Positions 35,083 through 43,562 of a DNA stretch of 64,000 bases are shown here, in pieces. The notes beneath the pieces were generated by a model, which was not told where the DNA came from, did not search any database, and saw only the letters and a list, made by a program, of their open reading frames with translations. Source of the stretch: an uncultured Bacteroidales bacterium (GTDB lineage: Bacteria > Bacteroidota > Bacteroidia > Bacteroidales > Paludibacteraceae); assembly GCA_902765485.1 (NCBI GenBank), contig CACWZZ010000007.1:57233-121232 (forward strand), given 5' to 3'. The first letter of the stretch is position 1. Every line of letters starts with the position of its first letter. A program made the translations under genes and the position numbers.

Positions 35083-38000
35083 ATGAGAAAGATTCTTTCT
35101 TTTTTGACTGCAATTCTATTTGCAGGAAGCATGATGGCAGAGGTCGGAGAGGTATTCTATACCTTTGTTCCGCAAAAGCCCTCTAAGGGAGCTGTTTCGG
35201 ATTACACCAAAACAGGCGTCCAGACCATCGATGACATGACTTGGACTGTACCGGGCAACCAGTATGGAACAGGAACGCTTCGTCTCGGAGGTAAATCTAT
35301 TGATGCAGTAGATCGCACCATTACCGGTCAAACCGCAATGGGCGATGCTATTTCGCAAATCGTTATTACTCACGCTGGAGTAACTTCGGACAACTTGAAA
35401 CTGAATTCTGTTAAAGTAACAGTTGCTTCGGACGCTGCTTTCTCCGCTGATGTGGAGACCGTAACGCTTGCTTCCGGCACGGATTTTACCATTGCTAAAA
35501 ACGCAGAAGGAACGATTACGTTAACCCCGGCAAATGACTTTTGGGCAAAAGATTCGTATTATAAGTTTGATTTCAATATTACGAATGCCAATAGTTCCAA
35601 CTATGCTTGGGTGTTAAATAAGATTGAGTTCTATTCCTATGCAGCAGGCGGAGAAACTCCTTCTACTATCAAAACCCTCTATTGCAAGGTAGCTCAAGAC
35701 TGGTGGAAAGCAGACGGCGCAGCTGTTGGTGTTTACGCTTTTGCTGATGGCGATGTGAAAAATGCAGAGTGGCCGGGCGTTCGTATGACCGCAGTTGAAG
35801 GCGAGGCTGACCTCTGGAAGATTGATTTGGACGTTAACGCATACGAGAAAATCATCTTCACACGTGTAAACGCTTCCGGTGACATTGCAGACTGGGGTGC
35901 AAAGACCGCAGATTTGGAGATTCCGGCAGACAAAGACCTCTACACCATTACTTCTACTGCTGCCGTTTGGGGTGACCCGGGCGTTGCAGGCGAGTGGTCC
36001 GTTTATGGCGAAGAGCCGGTTGTAGTAGAGCCGACGCTGGCTAACGGATTCTATCTCATCGGTAAGATCAACGGCGTTGAAGGCTGGACTGCTGCAGATC
36101 TGAGCGCTGCCCGCAAGTTTGAGGGCAACCCGGAGAACAATGCAGAGTTCGTGCTGACCGCTACTCTCGCAGAGGGTGACGAGATCAAAGTTGTTAATGT
36201 CCTGAATGACGCTATTACTGCTTGGTATCCTGCAGGCGACAACTATGTTATAGACGCTGCACATGCAGGCGAGAAAGACATCTATTTCCGTCCCGACCTA
36301 CAAGGCGGTGAGGACTGGTTCGGCGCTTGCATCTATATTGCTGCTAACGAAGAGCCGCAACCCGTTGAGGTTGACTTTACGAAACCTTTCACGCTGCTGT
36401 TTAATGGTACTGGCGTAAGTGGATCGGATAATTCCAATGCTTATGCTGCAGAAGTTGATGCTATCTTCACAGCTGAAACGAAGGGCTATGTTGCTTCCGT
36501 AGAAACAGCAGAGAAAGTTTTTGCAGGTCGTCCGATAGCAGATGACAACTCCAGCCTTAAATTCGGAACCTCTTCCGTAAAAGGAACGTTAGCGTTCACA
36601 CTGGCTCAAGAAATTGAGGTCGATTCTATTATTGTAAACGCTACCCAATACGGCAAAGGTGCAGCAGAAGTGACAGTAAATGGCGTTAAGTTTGACTTGA
36701 CCGCAGGCAATAAAGTTCCGACGGATTGCAAGATTACTCCGGAAGGCAAAGTATCTGCTATTACGATTGCTCAAACCGGTAGCGAGCGTATCTATCTGCG
36801 CTATGTGAAAGTTTACCCGAAGCAGGCAGGCGAAGAGCCGGTAGTAGAGCCGGCTAAGTTCTATATCACCGGTGACTCCGCACTCGTTGTGAACGCCGGT
36901 CTGGACAAAGCGAAAGCTTGGAATCCGGATGCTATCAAGTCCACCGAGACCAGCTATAAGCTCAACCTCGCTGCAGGCGACTACAAACTGAAAGTGGTTG
37001 TAGGCGAAGGCGAGGCTGCTCAATGGAAGGGCTTTGACGCGCTGACGACTACAGCTGACGGCTTGACCGCTGACGAAGATGGCAACATCTGCTTTACATT
37101 GGCAGAGGCTGGCGAAGTAAACGTACACTATGACGGCGAGTTCTTCTTCCTAACCGGCGACTTCTATGTTGCTCCGGTTGTGGTTAAGTATTACCTCAAG
37201 AACAACTGGGGTAGCGAAGCATGGACTTGGAAAGAGATGACGGATTTGGGCGATGGTACCTATATGCTATACAACGTAGTAGTAGGTGGCGAAGGTGTTA
37301 ACCGTAATACCGCAGAGAGTGACGAAGGTGCTTCTTGGTTCGCTTGGGCAGATATCGAGACATTTGATGCATCCTATGAGCCTGCAACTATTGGTGCTCT
37401 GGATACCGTAGTTATCTATTTCGATCCTGAGGCTGTAAACAGCTTTACGGGTGCAAACGGCATGAGCGCTCAGATCCTCGGCAAGTACGTTGCTCCGGTT
37501 GAAGAGGGTTGCGACTGGGAGAACATTGAGTTCCTCGGTGGACCTGCTGAAAATGCAAACCAATTCAAAGTTTGCAAACCTGAGAATGTAGGTGTTGTTA
37601 ATATCCAAAATCCGAATTGGAGTGAGAAGACCCAAATGGGTATTTACATGACCTTCCCAAGTGCAGCCTTTGGCGAGATCTCGCTGGATGAGGCTCTGTA
37701 CGAGAAACAAGGTGCAGGTATCCTGTTCTTCCTCTCAGCGTTCACAGCTCAAGAGACAGAGTTTGTTGTTAACTGCGATGGCAACGATCTTGTTATTACC
37801 GTTTACAATGCACTCGGCGGTGCTCCTGAGCTTAACTACTACATGAAGAACAACTGGGATGCAGGTGCTGACGACTGGACTTGGAAAGCAATGACCAAGG
37901 ACGGCGAGACCTACAAACTGGAGAATGTAGTATTCGGCGGCACGGGTGTCAACTACAACACCGCAGAGTCCGACGAAGGTGCAGCATGGGTTTCGGTTGC

Positions 38001-38844
38001 TGATATTGCCGGTGCCGCTATCGCTGCAAAAGACACAGTAACCTTCGTTCTCGATCCTACAGCAGGTACAGTAACCGCTACCTTGATCGGCAAGTACGTT
38101 GATCCTAATCCGGGTGAGCATACTTATACCGTAGCAGGCAGCTCGGAGATAGCATTCGGTACCACTTGGGATCCGGCAAATGCTGCTAACGACATGGAGA
38201 TGAACGATGATGGTATTTATGTTTGGGAGAGAACAGAATTGACTCTTCCGGCAGGCACCATTAAGTTCAAGGTATGCGAGGACCACGCATGGACTGTAGC
38301 ATATCCGACACAGGATTATGAACTGGCAATTTCTGAGGCAGGTATCTATACCATTTGGATTCATTTCGACCCGGCTAATGGTAATGCGGTAACTGCTGGA
38401 GCTACCAAGACCGGCGACGCAGTAGTAACTATTGACTATTACCTCGTAGGCTCTGTCAAAGGTTGGGAAGCAAAAGCAGAGAACATCTTCACTCTCAACG
38501 CAGAGGCTGGAGAAGGCATAGAGGAGTATGTGATCGAGACCACTCTTGAAGTAGGCGAAGGTCTGAAAGTTCTGAGCTCTACAGGTACTTGGTATCCTGA
38601 AGGAATGGGCAACGAGTATGTTGTTGACCAGAACCATGCAGGCACGACCACCATTTACTTCCGTCCTGCAGGCAATGCAGAGTGGGAGGCATTCGGTGGC
38701 TACATGTATGTAGTTCCGACCGGAACGACCGGTATCGACGCTATCGATGCAAATGCACCGGCAGTGAAGGTTCTCCGCAACGGTCAGATCTTCATCATCA
38801 AGGGCGACAAGACCTACAATGTAATGGGCGCAATCGTTCGTTAA
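35083..38844 (+). CDS. Large secreted carbohydrate-binding-like protein with C-terminal tail
   Basis: 1253 residues with signal peptide KILSFLTAILFAGSMMA. After a beta-sandwich N-domain, residues ~200-310 (TLYCKVAQDWWKADGAAVGV, then NAEWPGVRMTAV) look like a CBM26-type starch-binding module. Two SusE/F-like modules (FYLIGKINGVEGWTAADLSA; DYYLVGSVKGWEAKAENIF) lie near ~325 and ~1120. A duplicated ~115-residue unit occurs at ~705 and ~920 (KNNW...WTWK, then NTAESDEGA). An X25-like module (VAGSSEIAFGTTWDP) is at ~1010. The last ~27 residues (VKVLRNGQIFIIKGDKTYN, then VMGAIVR) are the shared tail. Surface starch or glycan capture is the best inference. Confidence 0.83.
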   Translation: MRKILSFLTAILFAGSMMAEVGEVFYTFVPQKPSKGAVSDYTKTGVQTIDDMTWTVPGNQYGTGTLRLGGKSIDAVDRTITGQTAMGDAISQIVITHAGVTSDNLKLNSVKVTVASDAAFSADVETVTLASGTDFTIAKNAEGTITLTPANDFWAKDSYYKFDFNITNANSSNYAWVLNKIEFYSYAAGGETPSTIKTLYCKVAQDWWKADGAAVGVYAFADGDVKNAEWPGVRMTAVEGEADLWKIDLDVNAYEKIIFTRVNASGDIADWGAKTADLEIPADKDLYTITSTAAVWGDPGVAGEWSVYGEEPVVVEPTLANGFYLIGKINGVEGWTAADLSAARKFEGNPENNAEFVLTATLAEGDEIKVVNVLNDAITAWYPAGDNYVIDAAHAGEKDIYFRPDLQGGEDWFGACIYIAANEEPQPVEVDFTKPFTLLFNGTGVSGSDNSNAYAAEVDAIFTAETKGYVASVETAEKVFAGRPIADDNSSLKFGTSSVKGTLAFTLAQEIEVDSIIVNATQYGKGAAEVTVNGVKFDLTAGNKVPTDCKITPEGKVSAITIAQTGSERIYLRYVKVYPKQAGEEPVVEPAKFYITGDSALVVNAGLDKAKAWNPDAIKSTETSYKLNLAAGDYKLKVVVGEGEAAQWKGFDALTTTADGLTADEDGNICFTLAEAGEVNVHYDGEFFFLTGDFYVAPVVVKYYLKNNWGSEAWTWKEMTDLGDGTYMLYNVVVGGEGVNRNTAESDEGASWFAWADIETFDASYEPATIGALDTVVIYFDPEAVNSFTGANGMSAQILGKYVAPVEEGCDWENIEFLGGPAENANQFKVCKPENVGVVNIQNPNWSEKTQMGIYMTFPSAAFGEISLDEALYEKQGAGILFFLSAFTAQETEFVVNCDGNDLVITVYNALGGAPELNYYMKNNWDAGADDWTWKAMTKDGETYKLENVVFGGTGVNYNTAESDEGAAWVSVADIAGAAIAAKDTVTFVLDPTAGTVTATLIGKYVDPNPGEHTYTVAGSSEIAFGTTWDPANAANDMEMNDDGIYVWERTELTLPAGTIKFKVCEDHAWTVAYPTQDYELAISEAGIYTIWIHFDPANGNAVTAGATKTGDAVVTIDYYLVGSVKGWEAKAENIFTLNAEAGEGIEEYVIETTLEVGEGLKVLSSTGTWYPEGMGNEYVVDQNHAGTTTIYFRPAGNAEWEAFGGYMYVVPTGTTGIDAIDANAPAVKVLRNGQIFIIKGDKTYNVMGAIVR

Positions 38845-38857
38845 GAGCGATAGACCC

Positions 38858-38877
38858 ATCCGCCAAGCACGGCGGAT
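38858..38877. repeat. 20-nt dispersed palindrome (family B), copy 3
   Basis: ATCCGCC and GGCGGAT arms around AAGCAC, 13 nt after the stop codon and immediately before the terminator. The arrangement matches copy 2 after the paralogous gene. Confidence 0.88.
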
Positions 38878-38882
38878 ACAAG

Positions 38883-38914
38883 AAGAGGGGCATCCTTTCG
38901 GGTGCCCCTCTTTT
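38883..38914 (+). terminator. Intrinsic terminator after the 1253-residue protein gene
   Basis: AAGAGGGGCA, a ~10-nt loop, TGCCCCTCTT, then TTG. A 10-bp GC-rich stem followed by Ts. Confidence 0.88.
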
Positions 38915-38991
38915 GTTCTAATTGTACTGTTCTTGTGCTCTTCTCGGAACATGGTCCCGTGATGGTCCTGTTCTAAACCGTATATTCTCGC

Positions 38992-40422
38992 CTATTTAGT
39001 TGCTTCCAAGATAAGTGGTGCTATTTCTGTGTTGTCGTGCCATCCGCTGAACTTCTCCGCGCCCGCGCCTATCGCGAAAATAGGAACGGCGTGTGCGCTA
39101 TGCGCGCGCGTGGTCCAACCCACTTTCGCTTTTTTATTCAGCAGAGCAATGCCCGCGTCGCCTAAAGCATTGATGGTTTTGTACATGGTCTCGGTGTCTT
39201 TGCTCTTGTGCTTGCAGGCTTTCTTGTAGAGGGCTTTCAGTTCTTTCTCTTCGTCTGCGCTGATCTCTACGCTGGTCCAGAAACCTAAGTTTTCGGTGTA
39301 GATCTGCTTCACTGCCTCCCATTGGTGTTTCTTGTTGTTTTTGAAGAGTTGCGTGAACATATCGCTGAGCACCCACGCGGAGCATTTCTGGTTTTGCAGC
39401 ACGTCCAGATGAAGCGTGTAGTCGCTGTTGCCGAGCGCGAGTCCGCCTGTCTCATGGTCGGCGGTGACGATGATGAGTGTCTCATCGGGGTGGGCTTTGT
39501 AGAACTCAAATGCTACACGCATCGCTTCATCCATGTCCCATGTCTCGCCGAAGGCGGTAGCTGCGTCGTCGCCATGGCAGGCGTAGTCGATCATTCCGCC
39601 CTCTACCATCATAAAGAACTTCTCATACCGATTGTCGAGGAAGGGGATTGCCGTGCTGACGATCTGCGCGAGGGTCAGGTCGCCCTCCTTGCGGTCGATG
39701 GCGTACGGCAGGTTATCGCCGTGCTTGGCTCCCTGGTCGTCGGTTTTCTGGACAAGGATCATTTTCTCCACTTTGGGTTTGCCCGGCATGGTGCTCTGCG
39801 GCGCATCGTCCGCCAGCAGTTGCTGCGCTTCTTCGTAGCCGTGAGCGATGGTGTAGCCCGCTTTCTCGGCAAGGCGGTAGAGGTTCTCCGGCTTGTCGTC
39901 GTGCTTGCCCTGCGGGTGGTGGAAACCGGCTCCGCCGAAGAAATCAAAATCCGAACGAGCCAGCTGCTGACCGATTTTGTAATACTTGTTGCGTTTCTCC
40001 ACATGCGCATAGAACGCCGCCGGCGTAGCATGGTCGATGGCTACGGTTGTCATGATACCTATTCCCCAACCTTTGTCTTTCAGTTTCTCTGCAATCGTCG
40101 TGACATGGATGGTGTCTTCGTTCATGCCGAGCATGCCGTTTTTGGTCTTCTTTCCGGTCGCCAGACAAGTACCGGCAGCGGCGGAGTCCGTGATGCCGTT
40201 GCTCTTGGAGTACGTGGACGCGTGACCCGAATAGGGGAAGGTGGTCATGAGCGTCTGCACGCGCCCTAAAGGCTCGCCGTTGATAGCAGAGCGGTACATC
40301 TCTGCGCCTAACACTTGGTTGCTTCCCATGCCGTCGCCGATGAAGTAAAACACATACTTGGCTTGGCTAAAAGAGTACAGCGTACATAGTACGGTGCACA
40401 AGATTAAAATAAGTCGTTTCAT
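38992..40422 (-). CDS. phoA: Secreted alkaline phosphatase
   Basis: A 476-residue exported phosphomonoesterase with signal peptide RLILILCTVLCTLYSFSQA. Metal site 1 is in YFIGDGMG (D30). The phosphorylated Ser is in NGITDSAAAGTC (S80), followed by KTKNGMLG. The other zinc ligands are in MMVEGGMIDYACHGDD and VTADHETGG, and the last is in RAHSAHAVPIFAIG near the C-terminus. It releases phosphate from organic phosphates in the periplasm or outside. No Pho-box-like site was recognised. It is followed on the same strand by nothing, facing the secreted protein gene. Confidence 0.94.
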   Translation of the reverse strand: MKRLILILCTVLCTLYSFSQAKYVFYFIGDGMGSNQVLGAEMYRSAINGEPLGRVQTLMTTFPYSGHASTYSKSNGITDSAAAGTCLATGKKTKNGMLGMNEDTIHVTTIAEKLKDKGWGIGIMTTVAIDHATPAAFYAHVEKRNKYYKIGQQLARSDFDFFGGAGFHHPQGKHDDKPENLYRLAEKAGYTIAHGYEEAQQLLADDAPQSTMPGKPKVEKMILVQKTDDQGAKHGDNLPYAIDRKEGDLTLAQIVSTAIPFLDNRYEKFFMMVEGGMIDYACHGDDAATAFGETWDMDEAMRVAFEFYKAHPDETLIIVTADHETGGLALGNSDYTLHLDVLQNQKCSAWVLSDMFTQLFKNNKKHQWEAVKQIYTENLGFWTSVEISADEEKELKALYKKACKHKSKDTETMYKTINALGDAGIALLNKKAKVGWTTRAHSAHAVPIFAIGAGAEKFSGWHDNTEIAPLILEATK

Positions 40423-40432
40423 ATAGGTGAAA

Positions 40433-41263
40433 TTATTTTTTTGTTTTCTTTTTCTTGTCGGCTTCCCGCTGCGCAGTCTTGCGTGCGGTCTGTCGCTGGC
40501 GTTTGCGTTTGCGCGCTTCGCGCCGCTTCTCCGCTTGGTGCGCCTCTCGTTCCTCCAAGGTCATGTGGGGCGGCGGCTCGATGCCCTGTTCGCGCAGACG
40601 CTGGTCCTGGATCTCTTGCTGGTGCTCGATCATCCGCTCTTTCTCTTCGCGGATAAGGGCGGTCACTTCCTGTTGGGAGAGTTGCTCGTGCGCAAGCAGG
40701 TCCTCGTAGATCAGCAGCGTTGCCCACGCGTCCGTAGAAGCGTATCGCGCCTGCTCCGGCGTGAGGTGGCTGTTCTCCCAATTGGTCAGCTGCTGGGTCT
40801 TGGAGATCTTCTTGCCAAAACAGATGGCGAAGAGTTTCTGCAAGCCCATGTCGAAAATGCCGTATTGGGTCACCATCTTCTGTATGTCGATGCAGTTGGC
40901 GGGCGTGAAATTGCGCCTGCGCCGCAAGCCGTTGATGTCGTCCTTGAACGCCAGCCCCACTTTGCAGACCGTCTCGTCGGCGAAGAAATCCGCCAACTCC
41001 TGCGGCATGCCGATATGGATCAGACGGAAGAGATAGCACCGCTCGTGACTCGCGATCTGGACCAGAGCAGTGGGGTAGTGGACGCCTCTCTGGAAACTAG
41101 GACGCGCCTCGGTGTCCACGCCCACAGTCTTTTGTGTACGCAGATACGCTACCGCTTCGGCTACTTGCTCCTCTTGGTCCACCACGACCACTTCGCCTTC
41201 GAACGCCGCAATCGGCATCCATTGCAGCAGGTCCTTATTGATATGATGCGTCTGATATCTCAT
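40433..41263 (-). CDS. DEDDy 3'-5' exonuclease (RNase D-like domain)
   Basis: 276 residues from the ATG at 41263 (MRYQTHHINKDLLQWMPIAA). The exonuclease motifs are all present: VGVDTEARPS (Exo I), AFKDDINGLRR (Exo II) and ARYASTDAWATLLIYEDLL (Exo III with Y...D). The C-terminal ~80 residues are a highly charged Lys/Arg/Glu helix (HQAEKRREARKRKRQRQTAR) without an HRDC domain. It may bind nucleic acid. The gene starts inside the 3' end of the DUF5063 gene (29-nt overlap), so it is coupled to that gene. The substrate, RNA or DNA, is not decided. Confidence 0.9.
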   Translation of the reverse strand: MRYQTHHINKDLLQWMPIAAFEGEVVVVDQEEQVAEAVAYLRTQKTVGVDTEARPSFQRGVHYPTALVQIASHERCYLFRLIHIGMPQELADFFADETVCKVGLAFKDDINGLRRRRNFTPANCIDIQKMVTQYGIFDMGLQKLFAICFGKKISKTQQLTNWENSHLTPEQARYASTDAWATLLIYEDLLAHEQLSQQEVTALIREEKERMIEHQQEIQDQRLREQGIEPPPHMTLEEREAHQAEKRREARKRKRQRQTARKTAQREADKKKKTKK

Positions 41264-41747
41264 GCAATGCGCGTAAAACAGATAATACCTTTCTTCCCCA
41301 ATGATCGTAGAACGCCTGGCGGCAGAGCACCACCGCATCGTTCATGATCGCTTCTTCGCCTGTCTGAAAAGCTGCCGCCATGTCTTTCAGCTCCTGGTAG
41401 ATGTCCGCCAGCCCCTCCGATATATAGGCTGTCTGCACCTCGTCGGTGTAGATCCCCTGATCCACAAACACATCCAGATAGGCGTCGTCCTGACCCAAGA
41501 ACTCCCTGATCCCCACGAGCGCAAAATTGTAATCCTCTTCGGTGACAAACCGCTGCGGCTCGTCCTCCATCATCGTCTCTGTCTCTTCCAACAACCGCGC
41601 CCGGAGGTACAACACCGGCAACAAACGCAACATCTGTTCCCGCCATTCCTCCCGCTCGTGCTCATTGATTTTCTCGATCAACAAGCAGGTCTGAACCGCG
41701 GCGGTTACAAAAGCAACTGTACTGTCTTGATAAATATATTGTTTCAT
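41235..41747 (-). CDS. DUF5063 domain protein
   Basis: 170 residues starting KQYIYQDSTVAFVTAAVQTC. It is entirely alpha-helical in appearance (LLIEKINEHEREEWREQMLR, VTEEDYNFALVGIREFLGQD, ISEGLADIYQELKDMAAAFQ), as in Bacteroidota DUF5063 proteins of unknown function. I chose the ATG at 41747 because an upstream in-frame ATG (41768) lies only two bases past the -7 element, before the expected transcript start. It is co-transcribed with the DEDDy exonuclease, an association worth noting for function. Confidence 0.85.
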   Translation of the reverse strand: MKQYIYQDSTVAFVTAAVQTCLLIEKINEHEREEWREQMLRLLPVLYLRARLLEETETMMEDEPQRFVTEEDYNFALVGIREFLGQDDAYLDVFVDQGIYTDEVQTAYISEGLADIYQELKDMAAAFQTGEEAIMNDAVVLCRQAFYDHWGRKVLSVLRALHEISDASYQ

Positions 41748-41769
41748 CCGTTCTTTAAGAAAAATCATG

Positions 41770-41800
41770 CAAAGGTAAAGAAAAATTTTGATATATGCAA
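41770..41800 (-). promoter_or_regulatory. Promoter of the DUF5063-exonuclease operon
   Basis: Minus strand: TTGCATATATC (-33) and TACCTTTG (-7, 41777-41770). It shares the TATATGCAA core with the divergent promoter. Confidence 0.8.
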
Positions 41801-41818
41801 GAATTTTAGTAACTTTGC
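41787..41818 (+). promoter_or_regulatory. Divergent promoter of the coiled-coil protein/upp operon
   Basis: TTTG (41787-41790), 19 nt, then TAACTTTG (41810-41817). It overlaps the -33 region of the opposite promoter. Confidence 0.8.
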
Positions 41819-41872
41819 GCCAAAATTCCGAAATCGGGACATTAATAACATAATTTAAATAATTCAAACGAG

Positions 41873-42514
41873 ATGAAAAAGATTCTTTTTATTGCCTTTA
41901 TGGCACTTGGGATGAGCGCGATGGCGCAACATGTAACTCCGCTGTCTATTGAGATTGCAGACATGAAGTTGGATTCGCTTCGTACGCTGTATGTGGCCGA
42001 GCCGACGATGTATCGCGCGGCATTGGAAGTGGTAGCCCAGAATCTGGCTAAGAATGCCGAGGAGATCAAGGCGGCTAAGGCGGTGCTCAAAGTGGAGCAA
42101 GCGCACGCCAAAGAGATGGGTAATTCCCTGAAAGAAGCTACCAAAATGACCGCTTCGCTGAAGAAACTGTATGCCAAAGAAGAGAGCGAACTCAAATCGA
42201 TGCAGAAAGTGGTTGAGAAGCAGCAGAAGACCCTCAACAAGCAGAAAGAGTTGAACCAGGAGACTCGCGACAACTACCTGCAGATTCTGGAGAAACAGCA
42301 GAAGGAGCTGGGTTATTCGATCCGCGAAGTAGCAGACCGTCAGCGCGCTATCTCTGATATGGAGACGACCCTGCAGAATGGTCAGACCCGCCTGCAATCG
42401 TACATCCAGGAGACCCAGCAGAAGGCAACGGAGTTGGCGCAACTGGAGGCTCAACTCAAAGAGCGCACCGCTACCCTCAAAGCAGAACAGAAATCCGCTA
42501 AATCCATGCAATAA
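41873..42514 (+). CDS. Secreted coiled-coil protein
   Basis: 213 residues with signal peptide KILFIAFMALGMSAMA before QHVTPL. The mature chain from ~residue 50 to the end is one long heptad-rich helix (LKVEQAHAKEMGNSLKEATK, QKVVEKQQKTLNKQKELNQE, LQNGQTRLQSYIQETQQKAT) with no other domain. It is probably a periplasmic coiled-coil or filament-like spacer protein. It sits one base before upp in the same transcript, but no functional link to pyrimidine salvage is evident. Confidence 0.78.
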   Translation: MKKILFIAFMALGMSAMAQHVTPLSIEIADMKLDSLRTLYVAEPTMYRAALEVVAQNLAKNAEEIKAAKAVLKVEQAHAKEMGNSLKEATKMTASLKKLYAKEESELKSMQKVVEKQQKTLNKQKELNQETRDNYLQILEKQQKELGYSIREVADRQRAISDMETTLQNGQTRLQSYIQETQQKATELAQLEAQLKERTATLKAEQKSAKSMQ

Positions 42515-42515
42515 T

Positions 42516-43172
42516 ATGAAAGTTATCAATCTCTCGGAGCAAAACAGTGTCCTCAATAATTTCCTGCGCGAGATTCGCGACGTGGATATCCAAAAGGACA
42601 GCCTCCGTTTTCGTCGTAACATAGAGCGCATTGGCGAAGTGATGGCAATCGAAATGAGCAAGTCGCTTGCTTATGAACCGACCGATGTGCAGACTCCTCT
42701 GGGGATTGCGAAAGTGAATACAATCGCCGAACCGATGGTCTTGGCGACCATCCTGCGTGCTGGTCTGCCCCTCTACCAAGGCTTCCTGAATATCTTCGAC
42801 CATGCGGAGAATGCGTTCCTGAGCGCTTACCGCCGCGTGAATGAGAAAGGTGAACTGGAGATCGTGGCGGAGTATATGGCGGCTCCTTCAATAGAGGGCA
42901 AAACGCTGGTGATTGCAGACCCGATGCTGGCTACCGGCATGTCCATGGAGAGCAGTTTTATCGCGCTCTGCAAACATGGTCAGCCGCGCCACACCCACCT
43001 CTGCTGCACCATCGGTACACCCCAGGCGGTGGAGTACCTGCGTAAGGCGCTTGGCGATCGCGAAGATGTCACCCTCTGGTGCGCTGCGATTGATCCGATC
43101 CTGAACGAGAAGAAATATATTGTTCCCGGTCTCGGAGACGCAGGAGATTTATGCTTCGGAGAGAAATTGTAA
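42516..43172 (+). CDS. upp: Uracil phosphoribosyltransferase
   Basis: 218 residues, making UMP from uracil and PRPP in pyrimidine salvage. The PRPP-binding loop VIADPMLATGMSMESS is at residues ~132-147, preceded by ILRAGLPLYQG. The C-terminal uracil-binding PGLGDAGDLCFG is intact. The start at 42516 follows the coiled-coil gene stop by one base. Its end overlaps the vanZ-like gene by 22 nt. Confidence 0.95.
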   Translation: MKVINLSEQNSVLNNFLREIRDVDIQKDSLRFRRNIERIGEVMAIEMSKSLAYEPTDVQTPLGIAKVNTIAEPMVLATILRAGLPLYQGFLNIFDHAENAFLSAYRRVNEKGELEIVAEYMAAPSIEGKTLVIADPMLATGMSMESSFIALCKHGQPRHTHLCCTIGTPQAVEYLRKALGDREDVTLWCAAIDPILNEKKYIVPGLGDAGDLCFGEKL

Positions 43173-43522
43173 CATACATACCGGCCGTGCTTGTCACGGT
43201 CGGTATTGCTATTCTCAGCCTCATGGAGAGCAACTACGTGCCTCGTTCCTTGAGCGCGCAGGACAAGCTTCTCCATGGAGCGATGTATCTGTTTCTGGCG
43301 GTCAGCTGGATGGCACCGGTAGCGAGAACATTTCCTTCCCGTTTCATGCCCTATCTGTGGGTGTGGAGCGGAGTAGTCGTTTATGGCGCCCTCATGGAGA
43401 TCCTGCAGCGTTTCTGTACGCTCACGCGCTCCGGCGAGATGGCGGACCTCTATGCCGACATGCTCGGCGCCCTCGTCGGCGTCGCCCTCGTCGCCATAAT
43501 ATGCAAACTCAGTACTAAATAA
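43151..43522 (+). CDS. VanZ-like membrane protein
   Basis: 123 residues with four predicted membrane helices: TYIPAVLVTVGIAILSLM, LLHGAMYLFLAVSWMAPV, FMPYLWVWSGVVVYGALMEI and LYADMLGALVGVALVAII. The DKLLHGAMYLFLA and EILQRFC...GEMADLYADMLGA motifs are characteristic of VanZ-family proteins of unclear function. It overlaps upp. The TAA stop is the first triplet of a TTCTCAA tandem-repeat spacer leading into dprA. Confidence 0.85.
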   Translation: MLRREIVTYIPAVLVTVGIAILSLMESNYVPRSLSAQDKLLHGAMYLFLAVSWMAPVARTFPSRFMPYLWVWSGVVVYGALMEILQRFCTLTRSGEMADLYADMLGALVGVALVAIICKLSTK

Positions 43523-43550
43523 TTCTCAACTCTCAATTATCAATTCTCCA
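43520..43550. repeat. 7-nt tandem repeat spacer (TCTCAAT) between vanZ-like gene and dprA
   Basis: About four units of TCTCAA(T/C) begin inside the VanZ stop codon (TAATTCTCAA) and end 13 nt before the dprA homology. A near-identical spacer lies between parC and maf. Confidence 0.85.
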
Positions 43551-43562
43551 TTCACACATGAC

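Noticed and set aside
31130-38844. A novel defence island around the toxin-antitoxin pair
   Set aside because: Apart from the ParE-type module and the DUF4160/DUF2442 remnant, the region holds secreted glycan-binding-like proteins. No nuclease, helicase, reverse transcriptase or other defence effector was found.
41752-41867. Longer N-terminus for the DUF5063 protein (start at 41867)
   Set aside because: The extension crosses the promoter of the gene itself, so it would not be transcribed. The ATG at 41747 fits the promoter.
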